From: Leishmania infantum JPCM5
Taxonomy: Eukaryota > Euglenozoa > Kinetoplastea > Trypanosomatida > Trypanosomatidae
DNA length: 64,000 nt
Assembly (NCBI RefSeq): GCF_000002875.2
Contig: NC_009401.2
Location: 603,341-667,340 of the forward strand
Direction: 5' to 3'
The notes beneath the pieces were generated by a model. The model saw only the letters and a program-made list of their open reading frames with translations, ran no database searches and was not told where the DNA came from. Position 1 is the stretch's first letter. Every line of letters starts with the position of its first letter. The translations under genes and the position numbers were made by a program. This document shows, in pieces, positions 28,831-40,351 of this stretch.

Positions 28831-29643
28831 ATGGATGAGGGACTGCCAATCGACGCGAGCGAGGCACAGCTCGAAGCTATCCGGAGGGAGGTGGCGCACT
28901 ACCCGTTACTGTCGCTCTCGCTGCCGCTCAACAAGGAGTCGATGATTGTGAAGGAGATGGAGCACGACGACGCCTACCTTGCCCAAACGCTGTCGCTCTT
29001 TGGGGCCTCACCGGTTTCCACAAAGCAGTACGACTTCGACAGCATACGCTACTCGCGCCGCGACGGCAACTGCTTCTACCGCTGCGCCGGCTTTCGCCTG
29101 TGCGAGCTCATCGTCGAACACCCGGATAGGGCGGCGGAGTATGTGGCGCTGCTCAAATCGCGAGAGGAGAGCCTCTCCAGGTTGTTCGGCCTCTTCGTGT
29201 TCGATTTCACGGATGCCTTGGCGGAGATCCTGAAGGGTGTGGCGGACAAGACGATCACTTCCGTCGCACAAGTCTACAATCGCTTCATCTCCGACGACGG
29301 CGCCTACGTTCTGGCGGCGCTACGCTACTTGATCTCCGCTTACCTGCAAGAGCACGAGGAGGAGTACGAGCCTTTCGTCAGCGGACTCGGCTACGGCACG
29401 GTGCGCGACTACTGCAACGCCGAGGTGGAGCTGGTGGATCACGAGAGCGACAATGTGCAGCTGGCCGCCTTTGCAAAGGCCTTCAACGTCTGCATCAAGG
29501 TCTACGCGCTGGACCGAAATGCAGGTAACAATATCACCGAGTACTCCTTCAACGGCGAGGACAACGACGCTGAAGACCGACTGGTGGTGGGCCTGCTTTA
29601 CATGCCCGGCCACTACAACCTTCTCGGGCGGGGACCCGGGTGA
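28831..29643 (+). CDS. OTUB: Otubain (OTU-family, peptidase C65 deubiquitinase)
   Basis: 270 aa, the usual otubain length. It removes ubiquitin from conjugates in cytosol and nucleus; human OTUB1 prefers K48-linked chains. The catalytic triad is intact: 'RDGNCFYR' with D78 and C81, and 'MPGHYNLL' with H261 close to the C-terminus. Otubain landmarks are present: an N-terminal helical region with 'YDFDSIRYSRRDGNC', 'YCNAEVELVDHESDNVQLAAF' (the YCxxEVExxxxExD element), and 'YALDRN' before the last strands. Start is the ATG in 'gtcaatcATGgat'. Nothing unusual except a short extra C-terminal Gly/Arg end. Confidence 0.95.
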   Translation: MDEGLPIDASEAQLEAIRREVAHYPLLSLSLPLNKESMIVKEMEHDDAYLAQTLSLFGASPVSTKQYDFDSIRYSRRDGNCFYRCAGFRLCELIVEHPDRAAEYVALLKSREESLSRLFGLFVFDFTDALAEILKGVADKTITSVAQVYNRFISDDGAYVLAALRYLISAYLQEHEEEYEPFVSGLGYGTVRDYCNAEVELVDHESDNVQLAAFAKAFNVCIKVYALDRNAGNNITEYSFNGEDNDAEDRLVVGLLYMPGHYNLLGRGPG

Positions 29644-30132
29644 CAGCAGAGGCAGCAGATGTGAGCGGATGCAGTCCGTCAGAGGTGAAGAAGGCGGCGG
29701 TTGTCGGCACGCTTTCGTTTCGTGCCGACATGCATCTCGATGAACACGCATCGAGATATCTGCACTGCGTTCGCCGCACAGCTCGTACCTGCCAAGGTTG
29801 CTTGCGTTTGCCGACGTGTAAGTGTGTGCACTGGGTGCTCAGTGCACGACTATTCTGCACTATGTGTTCTCGTTGCCGTATTGGCTCCGCAACTGGCGCT
29901 TATAGTCCACGTACGCATGTGACGCGAAGCAAATCCCTGGATAACACATGAACAAGATCGTGCTTGCATGAAGTGAGAGGAGAGGCAGAATAGCGATATG
30001 AGACACGGGAGGCGGTTGGGAGATACACTCCCATCGACTCAGGCATTTCGGTGCTTCTGGGCGCAACTGACCGGTTGCACGCGCTCACGTCGTGCCCTAA
30101 CCGACTCCTTCCCGCCATCTCCCCCCTTTCTG

Positions 30133-30168
<36 letters not shown>

Positions 30169-30932
30169 CTGGCGTTGGCTGTGCACGAAGACCAACGCAC
30201 ATCAGAGCGAGACAGGCGGAGGGTGCAGCACTTCCGCTGATGACGTCTCCGCCATCCTGTTACTGACGCCTTCCTCCCTCAGAGCCCACATTCGCACACC
30301 CACCTCTCGTTCTCTCTCTTCTGCCTTCGCTCGTAGGAGCGAGCGTTATCGCGAGATTGCGCTAAGTTGCCTCGCCACGCGTGGACACACGCATGCACGC
30401 ACACGACGCACAAAGTAGGCTTTAGTATCCATATTCGGCCGCATGCTCAGACCGAGAAGAGATCGGTGTGTTCTTTCCGTTTCGGATGCTGCACTGCGCA
30501 CGTTGCAGACCGTCGTGCAAGCATCAGCACCCCTCATATTCAGCTAGCTCGCTGATGCCGTCACGAAGACGGAAGTGAATGAGGTGCAGACGCCGGGGTA
30601 ACCCCCGATTCAGACTCCTACAGACACAGAGCCGACCACACCTGTCGTGCCTTCGCCACTGTTAACGACGTACATACTGACAATCGCCTCCGCACCTCGC
30701 GCGTTCGGCCCACCGTCGCTCTAGTACCGAAGCAACATCAGCCAGCGCCGACGGCAGAGGACGCCGACTGGCCTCCACTCTTCTCGGGAAGGGTTGTTGC
30801 CAAAAAAAAAAAAAACAGAGGCGCCGGACGCATTGACGCGCCGAACTTCCTTGCTCGCCTGCAGTAGAAACCACGGACGGGACTGTCAGCACCCGGTCCG
30901 GCGATGCTTCTGCTGCGCATCAAGACAGCGCC
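29644..30932. other. Intergenic/UTR region
   Basis: About 1.3 kb without a recognised gene. Contains (CA)n at 30134-30168 and poly-A at about 30802-30815. Confidence 0.55.
30134..30168. repeat. (CA)n microsatellite
   Basis: Thirty-five bases of CA dinucleotide repeat in intergenic sequence. Confidence 0.95.
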
Positions 30933-32445
30933 ATGTCGCAATCGCTGCCGTCGCTGCCTGTCGCTGTGGCCGCAAGGGCCGACTCCCGCGCGTTTATCGA
31001 CACTACTACCGGATGGGGTGAGTTCACATGGACGCCTTCGGAGACACGTACGAGGGTAGCGAAGCGGTGCTGTTTTGGCGGAGTCACGCACTCCTACGGC
31101 CCCGAGCGGGCCGAGGTTCTCCGGTAGTCCGGCGGCAGAGCGGGCTCCCGCATCTCTGGCTGCTGCTGCTGCCATGCCACTGGGCTTGCCAAGCGAGTCG
31201 GAAACCTCCGTATGTTGCCTCACTGCCAGGGCAGGCCCGCAGTGCGAGGACGCATGCGCACGCTCCTCCACCAGTGCCTCTTGAACGCAGCAAAGTGGCG
31301 CCGAGCATGGGAAGGCCAAATGCCTGTGCATAGGCGGTGCCCACTACATCCCATTTTCCACAAGCCCCCCGCCCCTACACGCACAGAACGTTTTACGGCA
31401 GCTCTCCCAATTCCTGAAGCACCTTTGTTGGAAGAGTACAGCGAGGAAGCGCTCATGCAGCGTCAGGGACACGAGGCGCGGCACAGCCAGCGTGCTCTGC
31501 TGCGGGATGCGTCCAATGCACGAGCGCGCCAGCGGGAGCACTTGATGTTCATCCATTAACTTCAAGGTTTCATTCATGCCGATGCACAGAAGAAGTCGAC
31601 AAAGGCTGGCGTCCTCTTTCGTGAGGTGCCAGCGGCTACACAACTTGAGGAAAACATGACAAACGGCTCTGTGAGCCCGCTGACACGCAAAGACGGATCT
31701 CGAGAATCGCCTGCGTGAGTTCACGGGAGAGGTGAAGGCCAACTAGGAGCTCCGTTGAGATGCGCGACAACGCCTCGGCATGTGCAGGGACTGCATCGCA
31801 CCACCCACAGCTGCCGAAGCCACGGCCGTCACAAAATCTGAAGGTGGCGCACCAGGGCCCCAGCGCACTGAAGAGTTTACAGCAAGAAATGGTCCTGTCC
31901 CAGGTGGGCGTGGTGCTCCTTGGCGGGCGCGTGCGCACCCTTCAATGTCCCTAGCAGCACATCCGTAAGGAGCTCGTTAACACCGAGGCAGAGGATGTGA
32001 TGGTATGCGGCGACCGTCAAGCGGCTGTACAGGGCGGCGACGGCGGCTTTCCGAGACGACGCGGATTGCGTGTTGGAGAACGTGCAGCGGCCAAGGTAGA
32101 GCCAGCGAACAGACGAGCTTGCGGATGCTGTGCACGGCTTATGGGACGCATTGCAGAAGGATCGGGATCGCGCTCGTCGGCTGGACGATGCCGTGCCCGC
32201 GACGCAGGCACCCCAAACAGGCTCACTGGCGGCCTCGGCTAGCAACACGGCCCTTGAAAGCGTGCTGCGGCCGTCCGATCACCTAGGCCGCTGCGTTGCC
32301 TGCAGTGCCTCCAGATGAGCCCGCCGCATCAGAGGTGGAAGATCACTTGAAGGACCTCCACGAGCAAATCGAAGACGCTATCGCGGAGAAGGGGTTTGAG
32401 GCACGCGAGTTTATTCAGAACGAGATCAGCGCAGTTGTGTTTTAG
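30933..32445 (+). pseudogene. Frameshifted MORN-repeat/coiled-coil gene relic
   Basis: A broken + strand gene. After an ATG at 30933 one frame gives 'GWGEFTW', a second frame then gives 'GDTYEGSEA' near 31035, and the first frame resumes with 'GVTHSYGPERAE' near 31082: together the spacing of a MORN repeat (GxGxFTWxxGDxYEG...G), split by two shifts. Further on, protein-like frames continue with 'LLEEYSEEALMQRQGHEAR' at about 31426, then 'YRAATAAFRDDADCVLENV' at about 32028, interrupted by TGA at 31998 and TAG at 32097, then 'DELADAVHGLWDALQKDRD' (about 32115-32170), and after a last shift near 32305 'EVEDHLKDLHEQIEDAIAE' ending at TAG 32443-32445. The tail is coiled-coil-like. The intact relative would be about 500 aa. 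Confidence 0.7.
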
Positions 32446-33746
32446 CTGACCCGCTCTACGCAAGGCTCAGGTGTGTAGATGCGGCAGCGGTGGCGGACTG
32501 TGGTGCTGGGCGCCGCCGCATCGGTTCACGGTGGGACTGGAGGACAAATATGATGGAGGCTGGCCAAAACGTACTGTGCGGGGTAGCGGGCATTGCCTGT
32601 GCGTTTTGGCTACCTCTTGTTTGCGTGCGCGTGTGCTGGGGGTGCCCGTGGCCCCTGCCTTGTTCACTACGCCCACAACGATACGTGCAAGGCCGAGATG
32701 CACTACAGACACTTTTTCTCTCGGGTACACGAACAGCGAGCACCGTGATGTAGCGAATTCATCCTCTCTCCTCTGCGCAGCAGGTCAAAGGCGAATTGGA
32801 GTGGGGAGGCCAGCGGGGTGTGCCGCCCCGCAGCACCTTCGCTTGATGAGCGGGCGGCGGTGCGAAGGCGCTGAGGGGCGTCTCGCTTAACTCTTGAGGA
32901 TGAGGGCTTGCTTGGGCGTCTGTACTTCTCTTTCTTGCGGCTACGCCGATGCGACATCCGAGTGTGCGGTGCAGCACGATGCTGTGTTGAGGGGAGAAAG
33001 ACAGACAGCTGCTGCGGCGGTGGATCACCCGCATGTACCCCTCACGGGTTCTTTTCCCTTTGTCCTCTCTCTGTGTGATGCCCGCGCCACCTTGCGTGGC
33101 TCCGGTGCCTCTCGCGCTATTTCTTTGTGTATGCTCGGCGGCGCATGCGTCGCCACGACTGCGTGTCGCTCTTTAGCTCTCCGTCTGGCTATGGCGACGC
33201 ATGCGCGCGTCATTGTCGCCATTCGCCTCCCTTTCCAACACACGGCAACGGCTCGCGAGGAGGGGCGGATGGGGCGGAGCACACAGAACTCCACAAACGC
33301 GTATACACACCAACATTACTCCTCACGTACAGAACTACGTACGCGACGTCTGCTCACATGACGCTTCCCTACGGATGTTCGACACACGCATACGCACACT
33401 CGACAACTCAGCAACGTTGGCCAAGCAAGCGGCCAGTTGACCCATGCCTCCCCCTCCTGTGTCTGTCTCTCTCTCTCTCTCTGTCGGTGCTGTCCCTGCG
33501 AAGGAGGACTTCGGCTGTCGTGCAACGGCCACGCCTTCGCATATCGCCGCTCGATCACGTTCACTTCTCTCGTGTATCTCCGCTGTTTGTTTTTGTTGGT
33601 GTTGGATGCGGGAAAGCAGGGGGCTCACATCGTACACACTCTCCAATCAACCCCACCGTCCCTCCAACCACTGACGCGATTCACACAAACCCCACCCAGC
33701 GCCAACTCGCTCATTCGCACACCTCCGAGGCGCGACCCCGTGGACC
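32446..33746. other. Intergenic/UTR region
   Basis: About 1.3 kb. The first 300 bases keep an open, coding-like frame (to about 32753) that may belong to the relic upstream; the remainder is UTR-like. Confidence 0.5.
33446..33503 (+). promoter_or_regulatory. Candidate trans-splice acceptor for ZPR1
   Basis: CT-rich tract with (TC)n, followed by AG at 33502-33503 ('gcgaagg'), about 244 bases before the ATG at 33747. Confidence 0.4.
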
Positions 33747-35240
33747 ATGTCAGAAAAGGAACCCGATGAAATGCCTGTGACTGCCGAGGGGCCGGCTGCA
33801 GCGCACGAGGGCAGCAAAATGGACCTGAATGGGAAGGAGAGGCGCACAAACTACATCAAGACGGACCTAGGCGAGCTGAACATGATTGAGTCCATGTGCC
33901 CCAAGTGCCAGGAGATGGGCACGACGCGCCTTATGATCACGAGTGTTCCTCACTTCAAGGAGATCATCGTCAGCAGCTTCGAGTGCCAGCGCTGTGGTGA
34001 GGTCAATAACGAGGTCGCGTTTGGAGGCACTTTTGGCCCCAAGAGGGTACGCTACGAGTTGCAGGTGCATAGCAAGCAGGATCTGGACCGGCAGGTGGTC
34101 AAGTCGGAGTTCGCCACCATCGCAATCCCTGAGCTAGAGCTGGAGATTCCGCCGGAGTCGCAGAAGGGAAACCTGAATACCGTCGAGGGCATCTTGGAGC
34201 AGACATACAGCGGCCTTCAACTTCAGCAGCCGCTGCGCAAGATTCAGCACCCAGATCTGTACGAGAAGATCGAGGCTTTTTGCGCGAAGTTGGAGTCCTT
34301 TCGGAGCGGTGATGTCCCCTTTACCCTCACTCTCGACGACCCAGCAGGGAATAGCTACATTGAACCCATCCACGACTACTACCACCCAACTCTCGACCCT
34401 CAGCTCACCAAGTACGAAAAGGAGCGCACCGAGATCGACCGCCAGCTGCTCGGCATCGCCATCGACTACAACACGGAGCGGACGAAGGAGGAGGAGAAGG
34501 ACGTGGAGGAGGGCCAGTTCAGCGACGTGACGCAGATCCTGTGCGACTGCCCTGCTTGCCGCAGGCCTGGGCATCTCATGATGCACGAATGTGATATTCC
34601 GTACTTCAAGCAGACAATTATTATGGCCTTCAAGTGCGAGTACTGCGGCTACAAGAGCAACGAGATCAAGGCGGGTGGCGAAATCAACCCGAAGGGGCTG
34701 CGGCTCACTCTGCACGTCAAGTCGGAGGCGGACCTCAAGCGTGACGTGCTCAAGTCCGATACGGCCACGCTGATCATCCCGGAGGTGCGTCTTGAGCTGG
34801 CGCCTGGCACCTTGGGCGGCTTCTTTTCCACTGTCGAGGGCACCATCACGCAGGTGCGCGACCAGCTCATGAATCTACCTCAGGCTGCCTTCGCCGCTGG
34901 CGACTCGGCCGATGACAACTCAAAGACGATGCTCGAGTTCGTGAAGGAGCTAGACGAGCTGCTGGCTCTCAGGGAGGAGTTTACCTTCATCCTCGACGAC
35001 CCCCTTGGTAATGTATACATCCAGAACCCTTGCTCACATCTGCCTCCGCCAGACGACGTGGACCCGAAGCTGGAGAGAGAGGAGTACACCCGCACGGAGG
35101 AGCAGGACGAAGAGCTCGGTATTCGTTCTATGCGCCACAACGAGGAGCAGGCCAACATTGAGAAGTCGGAGGATGAGGCGGACCACGAGGCTGAAGAAAA
35201 GGACGGTGCCGCCGCTGAGGAGCAGGAGACCGAACAGTGA
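33747..35240 (+). CDS. ZPR1: ZPR1 zinc-finger protein
   Basis: 497 aa, matching the ZPR1 layout of two tandem modules, each a C4 zinc finger followed by a beta-rich A/B domain. Module 1: C51-x2-C54 ... C80-x2-C83 ('MCPKCQEMG', 'FECQRCGEVNNEV'); module 2: C268-x2-C271 ('CPACRRPG') ... 'KCEYCGYKSNEI' near 297-308. Both are followed by the repeated 'G(T/E)(F/I)(G/N)PK...L.(V/L)' strand and 'D(R/K)..VKSE/D.AT..IPE.(E/R)LE' segments, and by 'LDDPxGNxYI'. In other eukaryotes ZPR1 binds eEF1A and acts as its folding chaperone and moves to the nucleolus on growth signals. The C-terminus is acidic (Glu-rich). Start ATG directly precedes a polar leader. Confidence 0.96.
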   Translation: MSEKEPDEMPVTAEGPAAAHEGSKMDLNGKERRTNYIKTDLGELNMIESMCPKCQEMGTTRLMITSVPHFKEIIVSSFECQRCGEVNNEVAFGGTFGPKRVRYELQVHSKQDLDRQVVKSEFATIAIPELELEIPPESQKGNLNTVEGILEQTYSGLQLQQPLRKIQHPDLYEKIEAFCAKLESFRSGDVPFTLTLDDPAGNSYIEPIHDYYHPTLDPQLTKYEKERTEIDRQLLGIAIDYNTERTKEEEKDVEEGQFSDVTQILCDCPACRRPGHLMMHECDIPYFKQTIIMAFKCEYCGYKSNEIKAGGEINPKGLRLTLHVKSEADLKRDVLKSDTATLIIPEVRLELAPGTLGGFFSTVEGTITQVRDQLMNLPQAAFAAGDSADDNSKTMLEFVKELDELLALREEFTFILDDPLGNVYIQNPCSHLPPPDDVDPKLEREEYTRTEEQDEELGIRSMRHNEEQANIEKSEDEADHEAEEKDGAAAEEQETEQ

Positions 35241-38200
35241 GGGCCTGAGTGGCATACCAGGATCAGCGAGGCTGTAGCAGCGCGTGCCTAGTAGACGCTT
35301 CTCAGCAGATGTTATAGTGACGCCGGCGGGGATTCGGTGGTTAGGTGAGCGTGCGGCATGGCGAAAATGCTGTGTGAAGGGTGGCTACTGCCGCTGCTAT
35401 TTCTGTCTCTGCGTTCCATTTCGCCTTCCCTTCCCTTAGCCCTAATACTTCGGCGTGGCGAAGACACGTGAGTGCAAGCGCTCTTCTTGATGCGCGCTTT
35501 TTCCTCTCGCACACATACACAGACGGACGCAGGCTTGCTTGTTAAGACGCCGATTAAGCGCCACTAAGCTACAGCAACAGCAGCAACAGCGACACAAGGA
35601 CATGCTACCTCGCGCGCCGCGCGAAAGAAGAACACTTTGCGCGTGTGTCTCATCTCCGGTGCAGTGCACGCCGAGGGCACCACCGACGCCGCTGAGCCCT
35701 CCTTGCGCACTCCTCTTCCCCGCCGGCAGAGACGACGACACAGAGAGGCACATGGATGGGAACCTCTCGCGCCCTGTGAGGACTACCAGGGACGTTGCTC
35801 TGGAGCCGTCCGTCACCCTCTGTGTCGTGTGTGTGAGTGTGCGCAATTTCTTGTGAAGTGTTCTCTCCTCTCCCATTTCTGCTCGGTGGCTTTCACGGCT
35901 GCACGTTCTCCTCCCCAGCGACGCCGCCACCAGCAAGTACTGATCACCTGCTGACACGTGTGCTCGCCGGCAGTCTTAACGCATATCTGCAGCGATCTCT
36001 CCCTCTGCCTGTTTTAGTGTCCTTTCAAGTGCAGGACAGTGTGCCTCCAACGCAACACACCCTCTCTCGCTATTGCTGTGCGTACGCGAACACATGAGCG
36101 AAGGCAGCACATTCTGGTGGCATGGACGTGTGCAATCATTGCCGAAGCGGCAGTGAACGCCGCCTGCACGACAACGGCTGTGACGAACGGTGGTGATGAG
36201 ACCGCGTTGACGGTTGCGGCTGCTCGACTCGTCGCCTATCGTGCATAGGACGAGCCAATGCAGAAGGGCGGCGATCAGGCAACACCCTCCTCGATGAAGC
36301 AGACCGGCATTCATAGCCTTCTCTGCCATGCGCAAAAGACCTATCGAGCGGCGCCGATCACGCTGCGGGTGCATCAGAGAGTTGTGGTGCTGCTCAGTGG
36401 CCGCTTCCTGGAAGCACCAGCGACATGCGCGTAAGACAAGCGTGGACCGCACGAGCGCACCTGTGCTGTGTCTTGGGCGTGCGCATACATCTCGGCTTCC
36501 TGCCACTGCAACTCGTGAGCACATCTCTTACCGCTGCACCAGTCGCCTCTTTTTTCCTTTCTTTTTTCTTCCCCGCCTACCTCTTTAAGCTGTCGGCACG
36601 CACGCGATGCTTCATCCCCTGCTGCTGCTGGATCCATGGGCAATGTGGCGGATGTTTGAGAGGCATCTGGGGCCACACGGATGCCCGACATGTGGTCCAT
36701 TTCCGACAGCGACCCTGAGGGTCTGCGCAAGGTTCTCTACATGCAGGTTGGGCTATATTTCTGCGTACCCGGTCTTTGCTGCTGATGTCGAGCTGCTTTT
36801 CAGCCACCGCTGCGCGTAGCAGCGTACACCTCGCAGAATGCCGTGTGGATCGTTTTTCTGTGTACCTTCGCACCTCCGCTTTCTGCCGCCCACTTCTTTA
36901 TCGGCGTGCGACCGCTGTCGCAACGCCTCACGGAACCAGCGAGACACGGCCATCTCAACTTCTCGGCAAAACGGAGAAGGCGGCCACTTTGCCGCCCAGC
37001 AGCCCCCTCCCTTCGCTCCGCTTAGCGGCTTCGATTCAGAGGATAGACCCTTGGCCAGACTCAGAAACATGCACGTACTCACAGACGCCCCCCCCCCCCC
37101 CCCATTCTTATGGGTACGCAGACACGCACCCGCAGAGAGCGAGACCGGGACGTACATTCCAACCGCGGTGTGGTGAAGGGGCGTGCCCCAGGGAGTGGAT
37201 GCTGACGGCCAACTCTTGCGCGCATTTGCCACTCTCGACCCCCTTATGTGCTCTCTCGGCCAGCGAGCAAGTGTGCGCGACTCGCTGGTGACAGATTTGG
37301 ACACGCACGGGCCCACCATTGCCACATTCCATGGATGCCCACTTCATTCCAGTCCCTCTCACAAGCGATACGATCTCTGTCGAAGAGGAGCAAGATCTAT
37401 GCGGCTGTGGTCTTGATGGTGCGGAGGTGGTCCCTCTTCCGCTGAGTTGCGATGGACTGATGGCGGAAAAAAAGCTGTGCATGGGGGCATTCTCATGCAT
37501 GGCCAAGCCTCGCGCTGCCTCACGTTTACGGGGCTTCAAAAGGATCACACCGGCTACCGGTCGCATCTCATCGGCACCGAAAACCGGGGAAACGGCGGGC
37601 GTCCTGCGCACGTGGGGATTCTGATTACCGATGATGCAATCATTCATGCTGCTGAGGGAGAAGGTGCTGGTGTCGGAGGAGTGCATCCATCGCCGCTGTG
37701 GGCCCCGCCCACATCACGCGCCTCGAAGCGGCTGTCAGCTGATTCATGGACAGCCGCCCGCGCCCACGCCCGGGGGACGAAGCGGATGCGGACATGGGCC
37801 TCTGCTGAGCACTCAAACCTTGTCCAAATTGTCAGAATCAGCGCGTACACCGCAGGCTCGTACACGATGCCGACCGTCGTCGCCTTCTCGGCGATGTGCG
37901 GCGTCGCATTCAACGCGCGCGACATGACGCCACCAGAGACCCGTGACACTGCGCTGCCCTTGAAGAGGGTCTTTGACTGCCTCTTCACTGCGGCGTGGCT
38001 CTCGCACGGGCTCACTCTCTGCACCGCGATCTCCCGGTACGAGCGGACGATAGGCCCCGTTGCCTTGATGTGTTTATCCGCGAGCAGGAGCATGAGATGG
38101 GACAACGAGAGCACGCACTCGCAGAACAGGAGGAAGACGGGGTGCCACGACGAGCACGCGATGAGGGCACGGCCCCGCCGACCGTGTAGGCTCCTTTCCT

Positions 38201-38815
38201 TTTTGTTTTCTTGTCTGCTGGAGCTGCGGCTCCCCTTCATTTGCATGGCGCCTCTGCCATCGCTGCTGTTCTCAGGGGCGATCCCCACACCGCCATGCAG
38301 CCAATGCGGAGCCACATCACTCCGTGACTCGCCGTCTATACGTGATTCTACACCCCGCTACATAAATTTCAGCGAAACTCTCGCAGATGGGCCGAACCGT
38401 TATCCTGCACGCCAAACGCGAAGGGGCACAGCGGGCGGCACGGGGAGCTGAGACCAGAGGCTGGAAGCAGAGGTGGCTCCGTATTCTTGTCAATACGCAA
38501 GCAGCGTCGTATACGCGTAGCCGATGCTCTTGAATGGTGCGCCCTCTGCGCCTGTCGGTATGACCACGGCGTTTACGTCACGATGGCACATACACCGCCC
38601 CAGAAGTCGGATCGACGGCGACGAACAACATGCCGACTCGCTGAATGCCCTCGGGTACCCCTCTCTCTCTCGTCTCTTCCCTTCGTATCTCCCCTCCCCC
38701 GCTGGGGAAGGGCAGAAGAGGTTTCACATAGCAAGCTCACGCTCACCGCCACAAGTGCACAAGCTCGTGCGAAAGAGGCAAAATATCGGTGCTTGCGCCT
38801 GCAAACACGGCGGCG
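35241..38815. other. 3.6 kb intergenic region with a possible coding relic
   Basis: No intact gene recognised. Contains a poly-C run at about 37088-37103 and coding-like broken frames between about 36600 and 38190 (listed separately). The first 1.3 kb look like ordinary 3'UTR sequence. Confidence 0.5.
36600..38190 (+). pseudogene. Possible decayed gene, unidentified
   Basis: Protein-like + strand pieces in shifting frames: 'MPDMWSISDSDPEGLRKVL' at about 36681, 'RQASVRDSL'-type frame near 37255 ('ATLDPLMCSLGQRASVRDS'), 'HVGILITDDAIIHAAEGEG' near 37608, and a polar Glu-rich segment 'DVFIREQEHEMGQREHALA' near 38065-38125 ending at a stop at about 38187-38189. A poly-C run of 16 lies between the first two. 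No parent family identified, and chance open frames in GC-rich DNA cannot be excluded. Confidence 0.35.
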
Positions 38816-39589
38816 ATGACGGCGCCAGAGAGCAAAGGGTTCGCCGAGCTGTACCATCAGCTACTTCAGGACGGCGTGCAGCTGCAGAAAGAGCTCGAGG
38901 CGTACTACCTGCGCCAAGAGGGGTACATACGCAAACGTGTGGCGGTGCTCGATGAAATGCAGGAGAACATCGCTGACGAGCGGCGATGCTTGGAGTTACA
39001 ACATCAAGAGTGCCGTGCGCAGATCAGCGCGGCACGGAAGCAGGCGGCAAGCTTCTTGTCTGATGAACGGAAGGTTTCACAGGCGGTGCGACACGCACAA
39101 CCGTTCCTCGCGGCTCAGGAGGCGGAGATCGACAAGCGTCTTGAGGAGCTTCAGCGGGAGAAGGAGAGAGAGGATACCGCACTTCTGAACGTGATGGCGC
39201 GGCAGGAGGCGCTGGGCAAACAGGAGGCTCTACTCGCCTCCCGTGAGCGACAGAGGTTTTTAGAAGAGCAAGACCTGCAAAAGGCGCTGATTGAGATGCG
39301 CTCCCTCAACCGAGAGATGGAGGAGCGGCGCAAGTCACTCCTGCGCAAGCACGGCACAGTGGCCGAGTGGGACCGCAAGCTCGAGTCTCGCGAGCGCGAG
39401 CTGTTGGTCTGCCAAGATCAGCTGCGAGAGAACTTAAAGGCGCTGGAGCAAGAGGAGAACGCACTTGGTATTCACCCAGCGCAACGCACTGCTGTGGCCC
39501 CGGCCGTGTCTCAGCGAACAGTCATGGACGACCATGACATGTCCATTGAGCACGACAGCGCCTGCGAGGAGATCGACTACGAGGACTGA
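38816..39589 (+). CDS. Coiled-coil protein, unknown function
   Basis: 257 aa from the first ATG ('gcgATGacggcgcca'); the frame is open upstream only by a GTG-led stretch. From about residue 15 to 225 the sequence is an almost unbroken heptad-rich, Glu/Arg/Gln/Leu-rich helix ('LHEMQENIADERRCLELQ'-type composition, 'EIDKRLEELQREKEREDTA', 'RSLNREMEERRKSLLRKHG'), predicted as a long coiled coil. The C-terminal 40 residues are acidic and disordered with 'DDHDMSIEHDSACEEIDYED'. No signal peptide or membrane span. A cytoskeletal or basal-body/flagellar role is plausible but inferred only from architecture. Confidence 0.85.
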   Translation: MTAPESKGFAELYHQLLQDGVQLQKELEAYYLRQEGYIRKRVAVLDEMQENIADERRCLELQHQECRAQISAARKQAASFLSDERKVSQAVRHAQPFLAAQEAEIDKRLEELQREKEREDTALLNVMARQEALGKQEALLASRERQRFLEEQDLQKALIEMRSLNREMEERRKSLLRKHGTVAEWDRKLESRERELLVCQDQLRENLKALEQEENALGIHPAQRTAVAPAVSQRTVMDDHDMSIEHDSACEEIDYED

Positions 39590-40351
39590 GCAACGGGCAT
39601 AGCGCAGCAGTGGTTACCGACGATGCTTCATCGTTGGTGGCTGCTGCTGCTGCTGCTGCCGCTGGCGATAGCGGCACTTTTTTTTTGTCTTCTCCGCGTG
39701 CTCTGCTTGCGTTGTGTATCCCCTGTACACAGATTGGAGGTGGATTTCGTGTGTCACCGCTTCGCTTTACGCCATCTCCCTGTGTATGTGTGCGCGTTCT
39801 CTGACTAAGCGAGACCAGGGCACTGAATGAGATTGAGAGAGGCGCGCCTGGAAAGGTCCCGTGCGAGTTTTGAGGGCGTCTCTGATGAAGGCGTGCCCGT
39901 GCTGCTGCATCTTCCTTAGCACATTTACTCCAGCAACACAAAGGAAAGGCACACAGACAACGGCGGCGGAGAGGCAGCCGCCATGATCGTGCGCGCATAT
40001 GCGCGCACGCCTACACGGCAGCGGAAGGGCTCAAGCCAAGCACGAAACGAATGACCGTCGCGGTGAGGCGGACAAAAGTGAGAGAACAAAGGGCAGCGTG
40101 CAGTCCATACGAGAGGTGCTGCCGTCCACGGCCCTTTCACTTCCACGTGACTCCCACAGATGCACGGAGCGACAGGGTTCGGCGTGCGTGATGCATGGAT
40201 TCCTCTTCCTCGCTGCCATTGTGACGCCACTCTCTCAACTCACGAACTCGTCCGATGCCACTCGGGCGCACACAGAGGCACACCCCACCATTTTTTCGAG
40301 CAGCAACTCACTTCATCCTTCACAGTGTCGTTTTATCATCTCCATCGATGA
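39590..40351. other. Intergenic/UTR region
   Basis: About 760 bases with no gene recognised; has a (CTG)n-like run near 39640-39662 and a T run near 39678-39686. Confidence 0.6.
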
